The notes under the pieces were generated by a model that saw only the letters and a program-made list of their open reading frames with translations, ran no database searches and was not told where the DNA came from. Positions 9,701-18,212 of a stretch of 64,000 nt of DNA are shown piece after piece (the stretch's first letter is position 1; every line of letters begins with the position of its first letter). The position numbers and the translations under genes are program-made. Location: NCBI GenBank assembly GCA_002923315.1, contig BEHM01000008.1, positions 18,576 to 82,575 of the forward strand, read 5' to 3'. The DNA comes from a bacterium HR10 (GTDB taxonomy: Bacteria; Acidobacteriota; Blastocatellia; HR10).

Positions 9701-9831
9701 GCGCTCTTCCGACCCCTGCTGGGCTGATCGCAAGACGCTGAGAAGAGACCGCGGTTGTACCTGCAAAATCTTGCCGCTTTCTTCAAGTAATTGCATGCAT
9801 CGGAATTTTCGAGGCCTCATTCCTGACCCAC

Positions 9832-9860
9832 TTGACTTGGCACAGCGATTGCACTATATT
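9832..9860 (+). promoter_or_regulatory. Predicted promoter of the TonB-dependent receptor
   Basis: TTGACT (9832-9837), 17 bases, TATATT (9855-9860): five of six matches in each box. The receptor ATG, preceded by AAGGAGGGCGAGCA, is 43 bases downstream. This is one of the best promoters in the window. Confidence 0.7.
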
Positions 9861-9902
9861 ACGGCCCGGCAAGCGACACACTCAAACTAAGGAGGGCGAG
9901 CA

Positions 9903-12900
9903 ATGCGATACTCATGTATTCGAACACGCTACGTGAGCGTGCTTTTGGCCATTGGGATGATCACCCTTGGCCCTCCCTTACAAGGATTGGGGCAAACGGC
10001 AGCGACGGCGACCATCACGGGGACCGTGACGGATCCCACGGGAGCTGTCCTCGCCGGAGCCTCCATCGAGCTGGTGGACCTGGCCACCAATCAGGTGCGC
10101 AAGCAGACGACCGACGACTCCGGACGCTACATCTTCACGGCGGTCCTACCTGGGGTTTACAAGATCACGGCCAGTATGGCGGGCTTTCGCCAGGCGATTA
10201 TCCCATCGCTCAAGGTAGACGTGGCCAAGTCCTATCAGGTGAATCTCACATTGGAAGTCGGCCAGATCGCGGAGGTTGTCGAGGTCACGGCCGGAGCCGG
10301 CGTTGAGTTGCAAACCCTAGATGCGACCGTGGGAACAACGATCGGAGGTGAGCAGCTTTTGCGCTTGCCCACGATCAACCGGAGCTCGATCGCTCTGTTC
10401 ACCCTCCAACCGACCGTGCAGCCCCATCGCGGGGTCGGCGTGAACTTCGGCGGCCAAGTGGCCGGAGCCCGAAGCGATCAGAGTACGTTCAATCTGGACG
10501 GGGCAGACGCCACGGATCTCGTCGCCGGAACGAGCAATTACACGGCGGGGGCGATCGATTGGGTTGGACCGACGCCCATGATCCCAGTCCCAGCGGAGAG
10601 CATCGAAGAGTTCCGCGTGGGCACGACCAATCCCAACGCCACGTTCGGACGCTCGGCAGGCGGTCAGGTGAGCCTCGTCACCAAGCGCGGCACCAATGAG
10701 TTGCATGGGTCGGCGTATTGGTACCACCAAAATGATCAGCTGAACGCGAACCGGTGGGAGTTCAATCGCGTGGGCATTAAGGAGCCGGAATTGAAGGACA
10801 ATCGGTTCGGGTTCTCAGCCGGTGGTCCCATTGTGAGGGATCGAACGTTCATCTTCGGCCACTATGAAGGGCGGCGGTTGCCTCAATCTGTGAGCGTTCT
10901 GCGCATGGTCCCGACGGCGACGCTGAGGCAGGGAATCTTGCGCTTTCGCGACGCAGCGGGAAACGTCGTGAGTTACAACGTGAGGGATTTCGATCCCCGC
11001 GGCATTGGGATGAGTCCTGTCGTGCGCGAGCTGTGGAATCGTCTGCCGGAGGGAAATGACCCAACGGTGGGCGATGGGTTGAACACCATCGGGTTCCGGG
11101 CGGCAGCCCGTGCACCTCTGACGATGGATTTCGCGGTCGTTCGCTTGGATCACCACTTCAATCCCAATTGGCGATTTTATGGGACCTATCGCTATAGCTC
11201 CCAGGAGGTGTTAGATGTCACGCAATTGGACATCGCGGGCATCGTCAAGGGAAATCCGCGCGGACAGGCGATCCCCACGGCTTCGACTCCGGTGGAGCCT
11301 CGATTCGTCAGCGCTCGACTCACGGGGCAGATCACGCCGACGCTGGTGAACGAATTCATCTTTGGCTTCGCGCGCAACTGGTGGGCCTATAAGCGCGTGG
11401 CGCCCTTCCCCCAAGTCCCAGGGACCAGCGGGGCGCTGATGATCGCCCTAGGGGATCTGGATCAAGGGATCGATGTGGACACGCAGCGGGCGCGAAGTCG
11501 CGTGTGGAAAGATCATGTGTGGCAGTTTGGGGATAACGTGACCTGGACCAAAGGCCCGCACACCCTTCAATTTGGCGGGACATGGCGGCGCATGCCGGTT
11601 TTCCATCAACGGGATGATAAAGTCATCGGTTCGCTCACGTCCCTCGTCTACGAGTTGAATGCGCGAACGGCCGTCACGGTTCCCGCCGCCCACCGTCCGC
11701 CGACCTGCGGGGGGGACGTCACGACGAACTGCTTGCGCTCGGGCGACGTCGGGCGCTGGAACGATCTGCTGGCCGGCGCCTTGGGCGTCGTGGATAAGGC
11801 AGGTGTGCTGATCGCGCGGGACGGGAATTTGAACCCGCTGCCCATCGGGACGCCGCTCTTCATTGATTCGACCTTCCACGCTGTCGAGTTTTACGCCAAT
11901 GACACGTGGCGCGTGACCCCTTCGCTCACCCTCTCGTTGGGCGTGACGTACAACGTGCAAACGCCCCCACGGGATAAGAACGATAAGCAGACGCTCATCA
12001 TCGACCGGGATACGGGCGAACTGCTCTCGGCCGAACTCTACTTTGGCCGCCGGCGGGCAGCGGCTCTTCAGGGCCAGGTGTATAACCCGACGCTCGCTTA
12101 CTTACCCATTGCGAAGTCCAACCGCAAGTACATCTACGACATTGACTGGAATAACGTAGGGCCTCGCGTGGCAGCAGCGTGGAATCCCTCGTTCACGGAT
12201 GGGGTGCTCGGAAGACTCTTTGGAGATCGCAAGACGGTGTGGCGCGGCGGGTACTCCCTGACGTTCGATCGCGTTAACGGGGTCGGTGTGATCATGATCC
12301 CCATCCTGGGCGTCGGGTTTGCTCAGACAATTACGTGCATCGGACCCCGACGAGATGGGACGTGTCCGGGGAGCAACGACCTGACGAACGCCTTCCGGGT
12401 CGGCGTGGATGGAGCGACCGTACCGCTGCCTGCGGTCGGACCGGCGACCTCCCCGGTGGTCCCGAGAACGCCCTTCGAGGAGACGCTCTCCTTCTCGATC
12501 GATCCGAAGTACACGATCGGCAAATCGCACAGCCTGGACCTCACGATGCAGCGTGAACTGCCGGGCAACATGATCCTGGAGATCGGATATGTGGGACGCC
12601 TCGGCCGTAATCTCCCCCAGAGCGTGCAGCTCAGCTCCGTTCCCTACTTCATGAAGGATCCGGCTTCGGGGCAGACGTTCGCTCAGGCGTTTGACGCCGT
12701 CGCGCAGCAACTGCGGGCCGGGATCGCACCGAGCGCGGTGACGCCACAACCTTGGTTCGAGAATCAACTGCGAGGAAGCGCCCTGTGTCCCACTCCGGGC
12801 ACATGCACGGTGGCTCTGGCGACAGCGCGAGCTACGGCCTTCCAACAAGGGCAGTTGAACGCCCTGTTCAACCTCATTAATCTCCGACGTCCGGCCGGTC

Positions 12901-13754
12901 CCATCACAAATATGCAGGTGCTCGATCTGTGGGTGCGAATCAGTGGTGGGCGCTCTAACTATCACGCGGGTTTCATCAGCGTGACGAAGCGGTTGTCCCA
13001 TGGGCTCACGTTCTCGGTGAACTACACGCTTTCACAGGCGCTCGATCAGTATGGTCTGAATCAAGAGTATATCGGCGTCAACTCGAACGGATTCGATCTC
13101 GACCTGGATTATGGTCCGGCGCTCTTCGATCGCCGTCACACGCTCAATGCGTTCTGGACCTATGATCTACCATTCGGTCACGGACGGCGATGGAGCGCGG
13201 CCGGAGCGGCGGACAAGCTCATCGGTGGATGGTACCTCTCGGGCATTCTCACGGCGAGTAGCGGCCTGCCCTTGACAGTCGGACAGCACGCTCAGGTCTT
13301 CGGAGGAGACCCACTGAACTTCGCGATCACGGCGGGAGCGATCCCCATTCGAAAGCCGAACTTCGGGAATTCCGTGCACCGCGGAGTGAAGGGCTCCGGC
13401 GGCGTGGGCGTGACCGGGGATCCGGCGCGTGGTGGCTCGGGGCTTAATCTCTTCGCCAATCCAGAGGAGGTCTTCCGGAGCTTCCGTCATGTGCTGATCA
13501 GTCAGGATGGCCGCCATGGACGTGGCGTGCTACGTGGCCTGCCTCGGTGGAACGTGGATCTCTCGATCGGAAAGAAGACGGCTGTTACAGAGAGCGCGCG
13601 GATTGTCTTCTCCTTCGATCTGATCAATGCTTTCAACCACGTGGAGTTCAATGATCCCGGTTTGAGCCTCTTGAACCCGGCCGCCTTTGGCGTGCTCACC
13701 TCGCAGTTCGCCGGACCGCGCGCCATCCAGTTCGGCTTCCGATTCGAGTTCTGA
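9903..13754 (+). CDS. Large TonB-dependent receptor, Oar-like, with carboxypeptidase-regulatory N-domain
   Basis: The 1283-residue outer-membrane protein has a signal peptide (to about residue 30), a carboxypeptidase-regulatory-like domain (about 33-120, TITGTVTDPTGAVLAGASIE), a plug region (about 130-260, including NLDGADATDLVAGTSN) and a long beta-barrel ending in an aromatic residue (FGFRFEF), the usual C-terminal insertion signal. Proteins of this build are abundant in acidobacteria and take up large substrates, possibly peptides or glycans; the ligand is unknown. It stands alone with its own promoter and two downstream stem-loops. No SusD-like partner, TonB or ExbBD gene is in the window. 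Confidence 0.9.
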   Translation: MRYSCIRTRYVSVLLAIGMITLGPPLQGLGQTAATATITGTVTDPTGAVLAGASIELVDLATNQVRKQTTDDSGRYIFTAVLPGVYKITASMAGFRQAIIPSLKVDVAKSYQVNLTLEVGQIAEVVEVTAGAGVELQTLDATVGTTIGGEQLLRLPTINRSSIALFTLQPTVQPHRGVGVNFGGQVAGARSDQSTFNLDGADATDLVAGTSNYTAGAIDWVGPTPMIPVPAESIEEFRVGTTNPNATFGRSAGGQVSLVTKRGTNELHGSAYWYHQNDQLNANRWEFNRVGIKEPELKDNRFGFSAGGPIVRDRTFIFGHYEGRRLPQSVSVLRMVPTATLRQGILRFRDAAGNVVSYNVRDFDPRGIGMSPVVRELWNRLPEGNDPTVGDGLNTIGFRAAARAPLTMDFAVVRLDHHFNPNWRFYGTYRYSSQEVLDVTQLDIAGIVKGNPRGQAIPTASTPVEPRFVSARLTGQITPTLVNEFIFGFARNWWAYKRVAPFPQVPGTSGALMIALGDLDQGIDVDTQRARSRVWKDHVWQFGDNVTWTKGPHTLQFGGTWRRMPVFHQRDDKVIGSLTSLVYELNARTAVTVPAAHRPPTCGGDVTTNCLRSGDVGRWNDLLAGALGVVDKAGVLIARDGNLNPLPIGTPLFIDSTFHAVEFYANDTWRVTPSLTLSLGVTYNVQTPPRDKNDKQTLIIDRDTGELLSAELYFGRRRAAALQGQVYNPTLAYLPIAKSNRKYIYDIDWNNVGPRVAAAWNPSFTDGVLGRLFGDRKTVWRGGYSLTFDRVNGVGVIMIPILGVGFAQTITCIGPRRDGTCPGSNDLTNAFRVGVDGATVPLPAVGPATSPVVPRTPFEETLSFSIDPKYTIGKSHSLDLTMQRELPGNMILEIGYVGRLGRNLPQSVQLSSVPYFMKDPASGQTFAQAFDAVAQQLRAGIAPSAVTPQPWFENQLRGSALCPTPGTCTVALATARATAFQQGQLNALFNLINLRRPAGPITNMQVLDLWVRISGGRSNYHAGFISVTKRLSHGLTFSVNYTLSQALDQYGLNQEYIGVNSNGFDLDLDYGPALFDRRHTLNAFWTYDLPFGHGRRWSAAGAADKLIGGWYLSGILTASSGLPLTVGQHAQVFGGDPLNFAITAGAIPIRKPNFGNSVHRGVKGSGGVGVTGDPARGGSGLNLFANPEEVFRSFRHVLISQDGRHGRGVLRGLPRWNVDLSIGKKTAVTESARIVFSFDLINAFNHVEFNDPGLSLLNPAAFGVLTSQFAGPRAIQFGFRFEF

Positions 13755-13764
13755 GCCTCTCGGT

Positions 13765-13798
13765 GGCGAGGAGTCGCTCTTCTCCTCGACTCCTCGCC
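13765..13798 (+). terminator. 12-bp perfect stem-loop after the TonB receptor
   Basis: GGCGAGGAGTCG (13765-13776) pairs perfectly with CGACTCCTCGCC (13787-13798) around a 10-base pyrimidine loop, beginning 11 bases after the stop codon. The following bases (CTCTTCCACTTC) are pyrimidine-rich but not a run of T, so termination here may be partial. Confidence 0.55.
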
Positions 13799-13889
13799 CT
13801 CTTCCACTTCACCGGAGGCAACCTTTTCGTCCGTCTCTGTATCTTAATGAGCGACCACGTACCACCACGATACCTCCTTAGTTTGGGCG

Positions 13890-13920
13890 GGGTGAGCCAG
13901 AAAGACCGGCTCACCCTATC
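13890..13920 (+). terminator. Second stem-loop with T-rich tail
   Basis: GGGTGAGCC (13890-13898) pairs with GGCTCACCC (13908-13916) over a nine-base loop and is followed by TATCTTCTTCC. This fits a rho-independent terminator for rightward transcription, backing up the stem-loop about 100 bases upstream. Confidence 0.6.
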
Positions 13921-13983
13921 TTCTTCCGCCCGAGAGCGGCAGGAGCCGCACAACAATTCGTCATGTTCCGCAAAATTACGTGC

Positions 13984-15282
13984 TCATCCATTACGCGCCA
14001 CCACGGCGAAGGCGGCCGTGAGCGCAGCGATCAGTTCATCAATGTGATCCTTGGTGGCGATCAGTGGTGGGCCGAGGCGAATCACATTCCCGTAGAGTCC
14101 TCCGCGGCCAATGAGGACGCCCCGCTTCTTCGTCTCCTCGAAGACCCGTTGCACGGCCTCGGGGTTCGGCTCCTTGGTCTTGGGGTCTTTCACCAATTCG
14201 AGCGCTTGCATCAACCCCATACCGCGCACATCCCCGATGATTTGCGGATACGCCTCCTTGAGCGCCTCCAACTGCTCGCGCAGGTAATCGCCGACAATAC
14301 GCGCGTTCTTCGGCAGCTCCTCCTCCTCGATGACCCGGATCGTAGCCAGGGCCGCGCGGCACGCGACGGGATTGCCGCCGAACGTCGAGAAGGTGAGCGA
14401 GGGGTAGGCATCGGCGATCTCCGGCGTGGCGATCGTCGCGCCGATGGGCGTCCCATTGGCCAAGCCTTTGGCGAAGGTCATGATGTCCGGCTCCACCTCC
14501 CAATGCTCGATCCCGAACATCTTCTCGCCCGTGCGCCCCCATCCCGTTTGCACCTCATCGCAGATGAAGATCCCGCCATAGCGGCGCACGATCTCGACGA
14601 CGACTTTGAAATACTCCTTCGGTGGGACGATGAAACCGCCGACGCCCAGGATCGGCTCGGCGATGAGCGCGGCGATGCGGCCGGAGGTCGTTGTTTGAAT
14701 CACCTCCTCCACATCGCGCGCGCAGGCCAGATCGCACGCGGGATAGGTGAGTTTGAACGGACAGCGATAGCAGTAGGGCGCGACGGCGTGCACGACGCCA
14801 GCGACGTAAGGCGTCCCGAGCTTCCACGGTGCCTGTCCACCGACGCTCATCGCCAGAGCTGACCGGCCGCTATAGCCATGCCGCAGTGCGATGATCTCTT
14901 GCCGTCCCGTATACAGCCGCGCCAGGACCAATGCCGTCTCATCGGCCTCGGTGCCGCTATTGGTGAAGAAGCTCTTCTGCAACCGGCCCGGTGTCAGCTC
15001 GGCCAGCTTCTCCGCCAACTGCACTTGCGGTTCGTTGATGTAGAGCGTAGACGTGTGCGAGATCTTTCGCACTTGATCCGTGATGGCTTCGACGACCTTC
15101 GGATGCGCGTGCCCGACGCTGATCGTCAGCACGCCGCCGAAGCAGTCCAGATACCGACGCCCGCGATCATCCCACACGTACATCCCTTCCCCGCGCGTGA
15201 TCACGAGCGGTTCCCGATAATATGTGGAGACGCATCGAAAGAGGTATTCCTTCTGCTTGCGCACCAGTTCCTCGTAGCCCAT
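13984..15282 (-). CDS. Class III PLP aminotransferase, AGXT2-like
   Basis: The 432-residue enzyme belongs to aminotransferase class III: it has the PLP-phosphate motif TNSGTEADETA, the Asp that pairs with the pyridine ring in IFICDEVQTGWGRTG, and the Schiff-base lysine in MTFAKGLANGTPIGA. The unusual segment APYCYRCPFKLTYPAC (about residues 170-185) is typical of the alanine:glyoxylate aminotransferase 2 / beta-alanine:pyruvate group. The exact amino donor cannot be read from the sequence. It is a lone gene, convergent with the TonB receptor. 4-Aminobutyrate aminotransferase is an alternative. Confidence 0.85.
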   Translation of the reverse strand: MGYEELVRKQKEYLFRCVSTYYREPLVITRGEGMYVWDDRGRRYLDCFGGVLTISVGHAHPKVVEAITDQVRKISHTSTLYINEPQVQLAEKLAELTPGRLQKSFFTNSGTEADETALVLARLYTGRQEIIALRHGYSGRSALAMSVGGQAPWKLGTPYVAGVVHAVAPYCYRCPFKLTYPACDLACARDVEEVIQTTTSGRIAALIAEPILGVGGFIVPPKEYFKVVVEIVRRYGGIFICDEVQTGWGRTGEKMFGIEHWEVEPDIMTFAKGLANGTPIGATIATPEIADAYPSLTFSTFGGNPVACRAALATIRVIEEEELPKNARIVGDYLREQLEALKEAYPQIIGDVRGMGLMQALELVKDPKTKEPNPEAVQRVFEETKKRGVLIGRGGLYGNVIRLGPPLIATKDHIDELIAALTAAFAVVARNG

Positions 15283-15412
15283 CGTCGCCGACTCCTGGCT
15301 GATGTCGTGGGGAAAGCTTACTGCGGAAGCCTCGTCGGCGCAATGGCGACGCGCGCTGGAGCAGGCCGCTGCCTGGCCCCTCCGTCTCCTCGCGGATCGT
15401 TCGGCTCGGGAG

Positions 15413-15442
15413 TTGCTCCGGTGTGCCGCGAGGTGATAAGCT
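15413..15442 (+). promoter_or_regulatory. Predicted promoter of the membrane protein-thiE pair
   Basis: TTGCTC (15413-15418), 18-base spacer, TAAGCT (15437-15442). Each box is moderate. The ATG of the first gene is 39 bases downstream. Confidence 0.35.
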
Positions 15443-15480
15443 GGTGGGCTTGAGAAGCGCGTTCACGCGAGAGGCGTCAG

Positions 15481-15783
15481 ATGTCGGCGAAGATCACGGT
15501 CATCCTCTATATCCTCGTCTATTTCGAGCTGGGTGCCATCCTCATCGTGGCCCCCTGGACGTCGTTCTGGAGCGATAACGTCTTGCTGGCGTACCTGGTG
15601 CAACGGACGGGCTCGGCCCAGCTCCTGCTCACCCTCAACAGCACGGCGGTGAAAGCGGGCGTCACCGGACTCGGCGCGCTCAACGTCCTCCTGGGCCTGT
15701 GGGAGGCCTCCCGATACCGGGATCTTCTTCGACTGATCGAAGAGGGCCGGCGCCGGCCCTCACCCCCGGAGAGTGAGCGATGA
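15481..15783 (+). CDS. Small membrane protein of unknown function
   Basis: The 100-residue product has an N-terminal hydrophobic helix (about residues 5-25, ILYILVYFELGAILIVAPW), a second hydrophobic stretch at about 60-75, and a basic, Pro-rich C terminus. I do not recognise a family. The last four bases overlap the thiE start as ATGA, so the two are probably translated together, but nothing suggests a role in thiamine synthesis. The coding choice is supported by the overlap and the upstream GAGAGGCGTCAG. Confidence 0.65.
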   Translation: MSAKITVILYILVYFELGAILIVAPWTSFWSDNVLLAYLVQRTGSAQLLLTLNSTAVKAGVTGLGALNVLLGLWEASRYRDLLRLIEEGRRRPSPPESER

Positions 15784-16406
15784 GGGCGCTCGGCCACCCC
15801 CCACTGCTCTACCTCATCACCGACCGAACGCTCTGCGGGACGCGATCCGTCCTGGACCTGATTGAGGAAGCGGCGCGCGCGGGGGTGGATCTGATCCAGA
15901 TTCGCGAGAAGGACCTGCCGACGCGCCAGCTCTGCGCGCTCGTCGAGGAGGCGGTGGCGCGGATCGCGGGGACACCGGCGCGTCTTCTCGTCAACGATCG
16001 CGTGGACGTCGCACTGACCTGCGGCGCTCACGGCGTTCACCTCACGACGCAGTCGCTGCCCGCTGCGGTCGTGCGCGAGATCGTCGGCCCAGAGGTTGTG
16101 ATCGGCGTCTCAACGCACTCGCTCGAAGAAGCACATGCGGCGGAGGCGGGTGGAGCGGATTTTCTCGTCCTTGGCCCCGTCTTCGAGACACCGAGTAAGA
16201 AACCCTATGGCCCCCCTCTCGGTTTGGAGACCTTCGCCCGTATCGCGGCGAGGCTGCGCATCCCCGTTCTCGCCATCGGGGGGATCACGCCGGAGAATGC
16301 TCCCGCGGTCCTGGCGCATCATGCAGCAGGCGTGGCTGCCATTCGGATGTTCGCTGAGGCCGAAGAGCTGGCGCCACTTGTCGCGCGACTCAAGAGCAGC
16401 CGATGA
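15780..16406 (+). CDS. thiE: Thiamine phosphate synthase
   Basis: ThiE joins hydroxymethylpyrimidine diphosphate and thiazole phosphate to give thiamine phosphate. The 208-residue TIM-barrel protein has the pyrophosphate and substrate motifs IQIREKDLPTRQL, LVNDRVDVALTCGAHGVHL, GVSTHSLEEA and VFETPSKKPYGPPLGLE, and the phosphate-binding loop AIGGITPEN. It overlaps the preceding small membrane gene by four bases. No other thi genes or TPP riboswitch are visible in the window, so its regulation is unclear. A TenI-like aminomutase is the main alternative, but the intact K-D-x-x-x-R-Q motif favours ThiE. Confidence 0.9.
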   Translation: MRALGHPPLLYLITDRTLCGTRSVLDLIEEAARAGVDLIQIREKDLPTRQLCALVEEAVARIAGTPARLLVNDRVDVALTCGAHGVHLTTQSLPAAVVREIVGPEVVIGVSTHSLEEAHAAEAGGADFLVLGPVFETPSKKPYGPPLGLETFARIAARLRIPVLAIGGITPENAPAVLAHHAAGVAAIRMFAEAEELAPLVARLKSSR

Positions 16407-16436
16407 CTTCGCCAAAGGCCGCGTTCCCTCGATCGC

Positions 16437-17102
16437 TCACAATTCGGCGACGCCCTTGACAATGAGCGCCAACGTCAACTCTCCTCCAGCCGTCGTCTTC
16501 ACCGGGGCGACAAGAAGCGTATATCGGGAAGCCAATTCCACGACCGTCGGGGCGGTCTTATACCCCCCCGCCGAGCGCAGACTGAGCCCGGCCGGGTGAT
16601 TCGTTCCCGCTGCCTTCGCGCTCAGTTTCACCAGCTCCTCGAACGAATACCGGGCTGCCACATCTCGGTCCAGATCCGCGGGGACGAGCAAGAGGAAATC
16701 GCGATTGGGCGCGATCCCCATGTGATTGCCATCGGCCGGATGCAATGCGTAGCGCAGCGTATATGCCCCCGCCTTGATCGCCTGCCCTCGATAATCGGTC
16801 GTCGGTTGCGGGAAGACGATCACCCCCACGAGCGTGGACTCCTCAAGCCCCGCATAGACGACATCTGGTTCTGCCGCCCCCCCTGCGCGCAGAGGAATGG
16901 CGGCGCGGAACCACACCTCGCACACGATGCGTCCATCGGTCTGAACCACACGGTATCCCTGTGGCTCCAGAGCGCGCCGCACGGACTCCGGCACCGATGG
17001 CTCCGTCAAGGGACCGATCATCTCCACCCGACCCCCTTGGGCGAAGACGAGGTCTGCGAAGAGAAGGGCGAGGATGACGTAGGCCGTATGAGACCATCGC
17101 AT
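16437..17102 (-). CDS. Exported protein of unknown function
   Basis: The 221-residue product has a clear signal peptide (MRWSHTAYVILALLFADLVFA, cut after FAQG or nearby) and a mature part with several beta-rich stretches such as AIKAGAYTLRYALHPADGNH. That stretch is reminiscent of small acidobacterial secreted proteins that accompany redox enzymes, but I do not recognise the family. The ATG at 17102 follows CAGGAGGCGAAACG, deciding it over a longer open frame from 17225. It is the last gene of a leftward series that begins with the molybdo-hydroxylase, 119 bases after the DUF1326-like gene. Confidence 0.7.
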   Translation of the reverse strand: MRWSHTAYVILALLFADLVFAQGGRVEMIGPLTEPSVPESVRRALEPQGYRVVQTDGRIVCEVWFRAAIPLRAGGAAEPDVVYAGLEESTLVGVIVFPQPTTDYRGQAIKAGAYTLRYALHPADGNHMGIAPNRDFLLLVPADLDRDVAARYSFEELVKLSAKAAGTNHPAGLSLRSAGGYKTAPTVVELASRYTLLVAPVKTTAGGELTLALIVKGVAEL

Positions 17103-17221
17103 CGTTTCGCCTCCTGAACAAAACAGGCGCAGCAGGATTCCGCGCGAGATCATGGGAGCCATCGCCGGATGCGGTGATGGCTCCCATCTGATGGGCTTCT
17201 TCACCAGCAGATGACGCGCGC

Positions 17222-17890
17222 TCACCGCGCGAAGTGACCGACGAACGCACTGCGCTTACCGCTGATCGTCCACGTGACGCCCAACCCATCCCCGCGGAAC
17301 TCATTGAGCGCAGCGACAGCCGGCATCGCGTGTTGAACCGGAGCGAGCGGAGGATAGAAGACCTCCTCATTGCCGCAGATGTGATCCTGTTCGCTCAAAG
17401 GGCGCGTCTCGATCCGCGCCAGATCGCCCGCGCGCACGATCGCCCGCGTCGCATGTTCGCCCGCATCTCGAAGGTCGAAGCGGATGGGCGCGGCCACAAC
17501 GCGCACGACATTCTGGAGCAATTCGCCCGCCATCGCCTGAGCGAACCGCAGGAGCGCCTGTCGTTGCGCCTCCGTCGCGCGCTCATCCACGATCACAACG
17601 GCCTTCGCCGGATAGGGATTCCCGTGAGGGTCTCCGAGCGTGGCGCGCGCCTTCACGATGCCGACGACGCTCAATCCATCCAAACGCACGCCGTCCCAGT
17701 CGCCCCGCCGAATGCGCCAGGCGAGAATGGCCTGATCGCCCATCAGGCCGGCCTCCGCATTGGCGAAGCAGGGACCGGTGTAGACATCGGCGCTGCGCGT
17801 CTCGACATAATCGCCGAGAATCTGTTGCGCGTGCGCGCGACCATAGAGCCCAACGAGCACCAAGATCGCGATTCCGATACCTCGCCTCAT
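17222..17890 (-). CDS. Exported DUF1326-like protein
   Basis: The 222-residue protein has a signal peptide (MRRGIGIAILVLVGLYGRAHA) and then a domain that matches my memory of DUF1326: G-D-Y-V-E-T-R-S-A-D-V-Y, an AWRIRRGDWDGVRLDGL segment, and the P-L-A-P-V/Y-near-the-end pattern. A conserved pair of Cys lies at about residues 42 and 180. The function of DUF1326 is not known. The ATG at 17890 follows GGGGAGGTGAGGTCT. Its place downstream of the periplasmic molybdo-hydroxylase genes suggests a periplasmic accessory role, which is inference. Confidence 0.7.
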   Translation of the reverse strand: MRRGIGIAILVLVGLYGRAHAQQILGDYVETRSADVYTGPCFANAEAGLMGDQAILAWRIRRGDWDGVRLDGLSVVGIVKARATLGDPHGNPYPAKAVVIVDERATEAQRQALLRFAQAMAGELLQNVVRVVAAPIRFDLRDAGEHATRAIVRAGDLARIETRPLSEQDHICGNEEVFYPPLAPVQHAMPAVAALNEFRGDGLGVTWTISGKRSAFVGHFAR

Positions 17891-17978
17891 AGACCTCACC
17901 TCCCCAGAGCATCTCCCAGCGCCCGACCGACGATCGCGTCTTCGGCCGAGCTGCTGCACTCGTTCGGTCGAGGATATC

Positions 17979-18212
17979 TTACCGCACCTGCCCTGTCCCA
18001 TAACAGGTGCGGCCGGGAGAGGCGCAGGATTCGGGCTCCACCAGCTCACCATCCGGTCCCAGACACGTCTGGGTGAACGCGCACCAGAAGAAGCCGTCAT
18101 CGGGAGGTGATGGCGGAGCCGCGGGCGTCTCCACATAAAATTGCGTCTTCCACCGCAAGTGCGGACAGAGCGTCCAGGAGATCTCCGCGAATCGCTCAGC
18201 GTCCATCATCAT
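17979..18212 (-). CDS. 77-residue Cys-rich protein coupled to the FAD subunit gene
   Basis: The frame starts at ATG 18212, overlapping the stop of the FAD-subunit gene as ATGA, with GAAGGAG just upstream. The product contains five cysteines, three of them in a compact C-terminal part (CLGPDGELVEPESC and CYGTG), plus WTLCPHLRW near the start and a Pro-rich linker. There is no signal peptide. I do not recognise a family. Translation coupling to the enzyme operon argues that it is a real gene and that it works with the molybdo-hydroxylase, perhaps binding metal or a cluster; that role is inference. Confidence 0.6.
   Translation of the reverse strand: MMMDAERFAEISWTLCPHLRWKTQFYVETPAAPPSPPDDGFFWCAFTQTCLGPDGELVEPESCASPGRTCYGTGQVR

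Noticed and set aside
9691..9710. 7-bp stem-loop spanning the rpsA stop codon as a terminator
   Set aside because: GGAAGAG/CTCTTCC pairs, but the stem is short and no T tract follows, so I do not call it.
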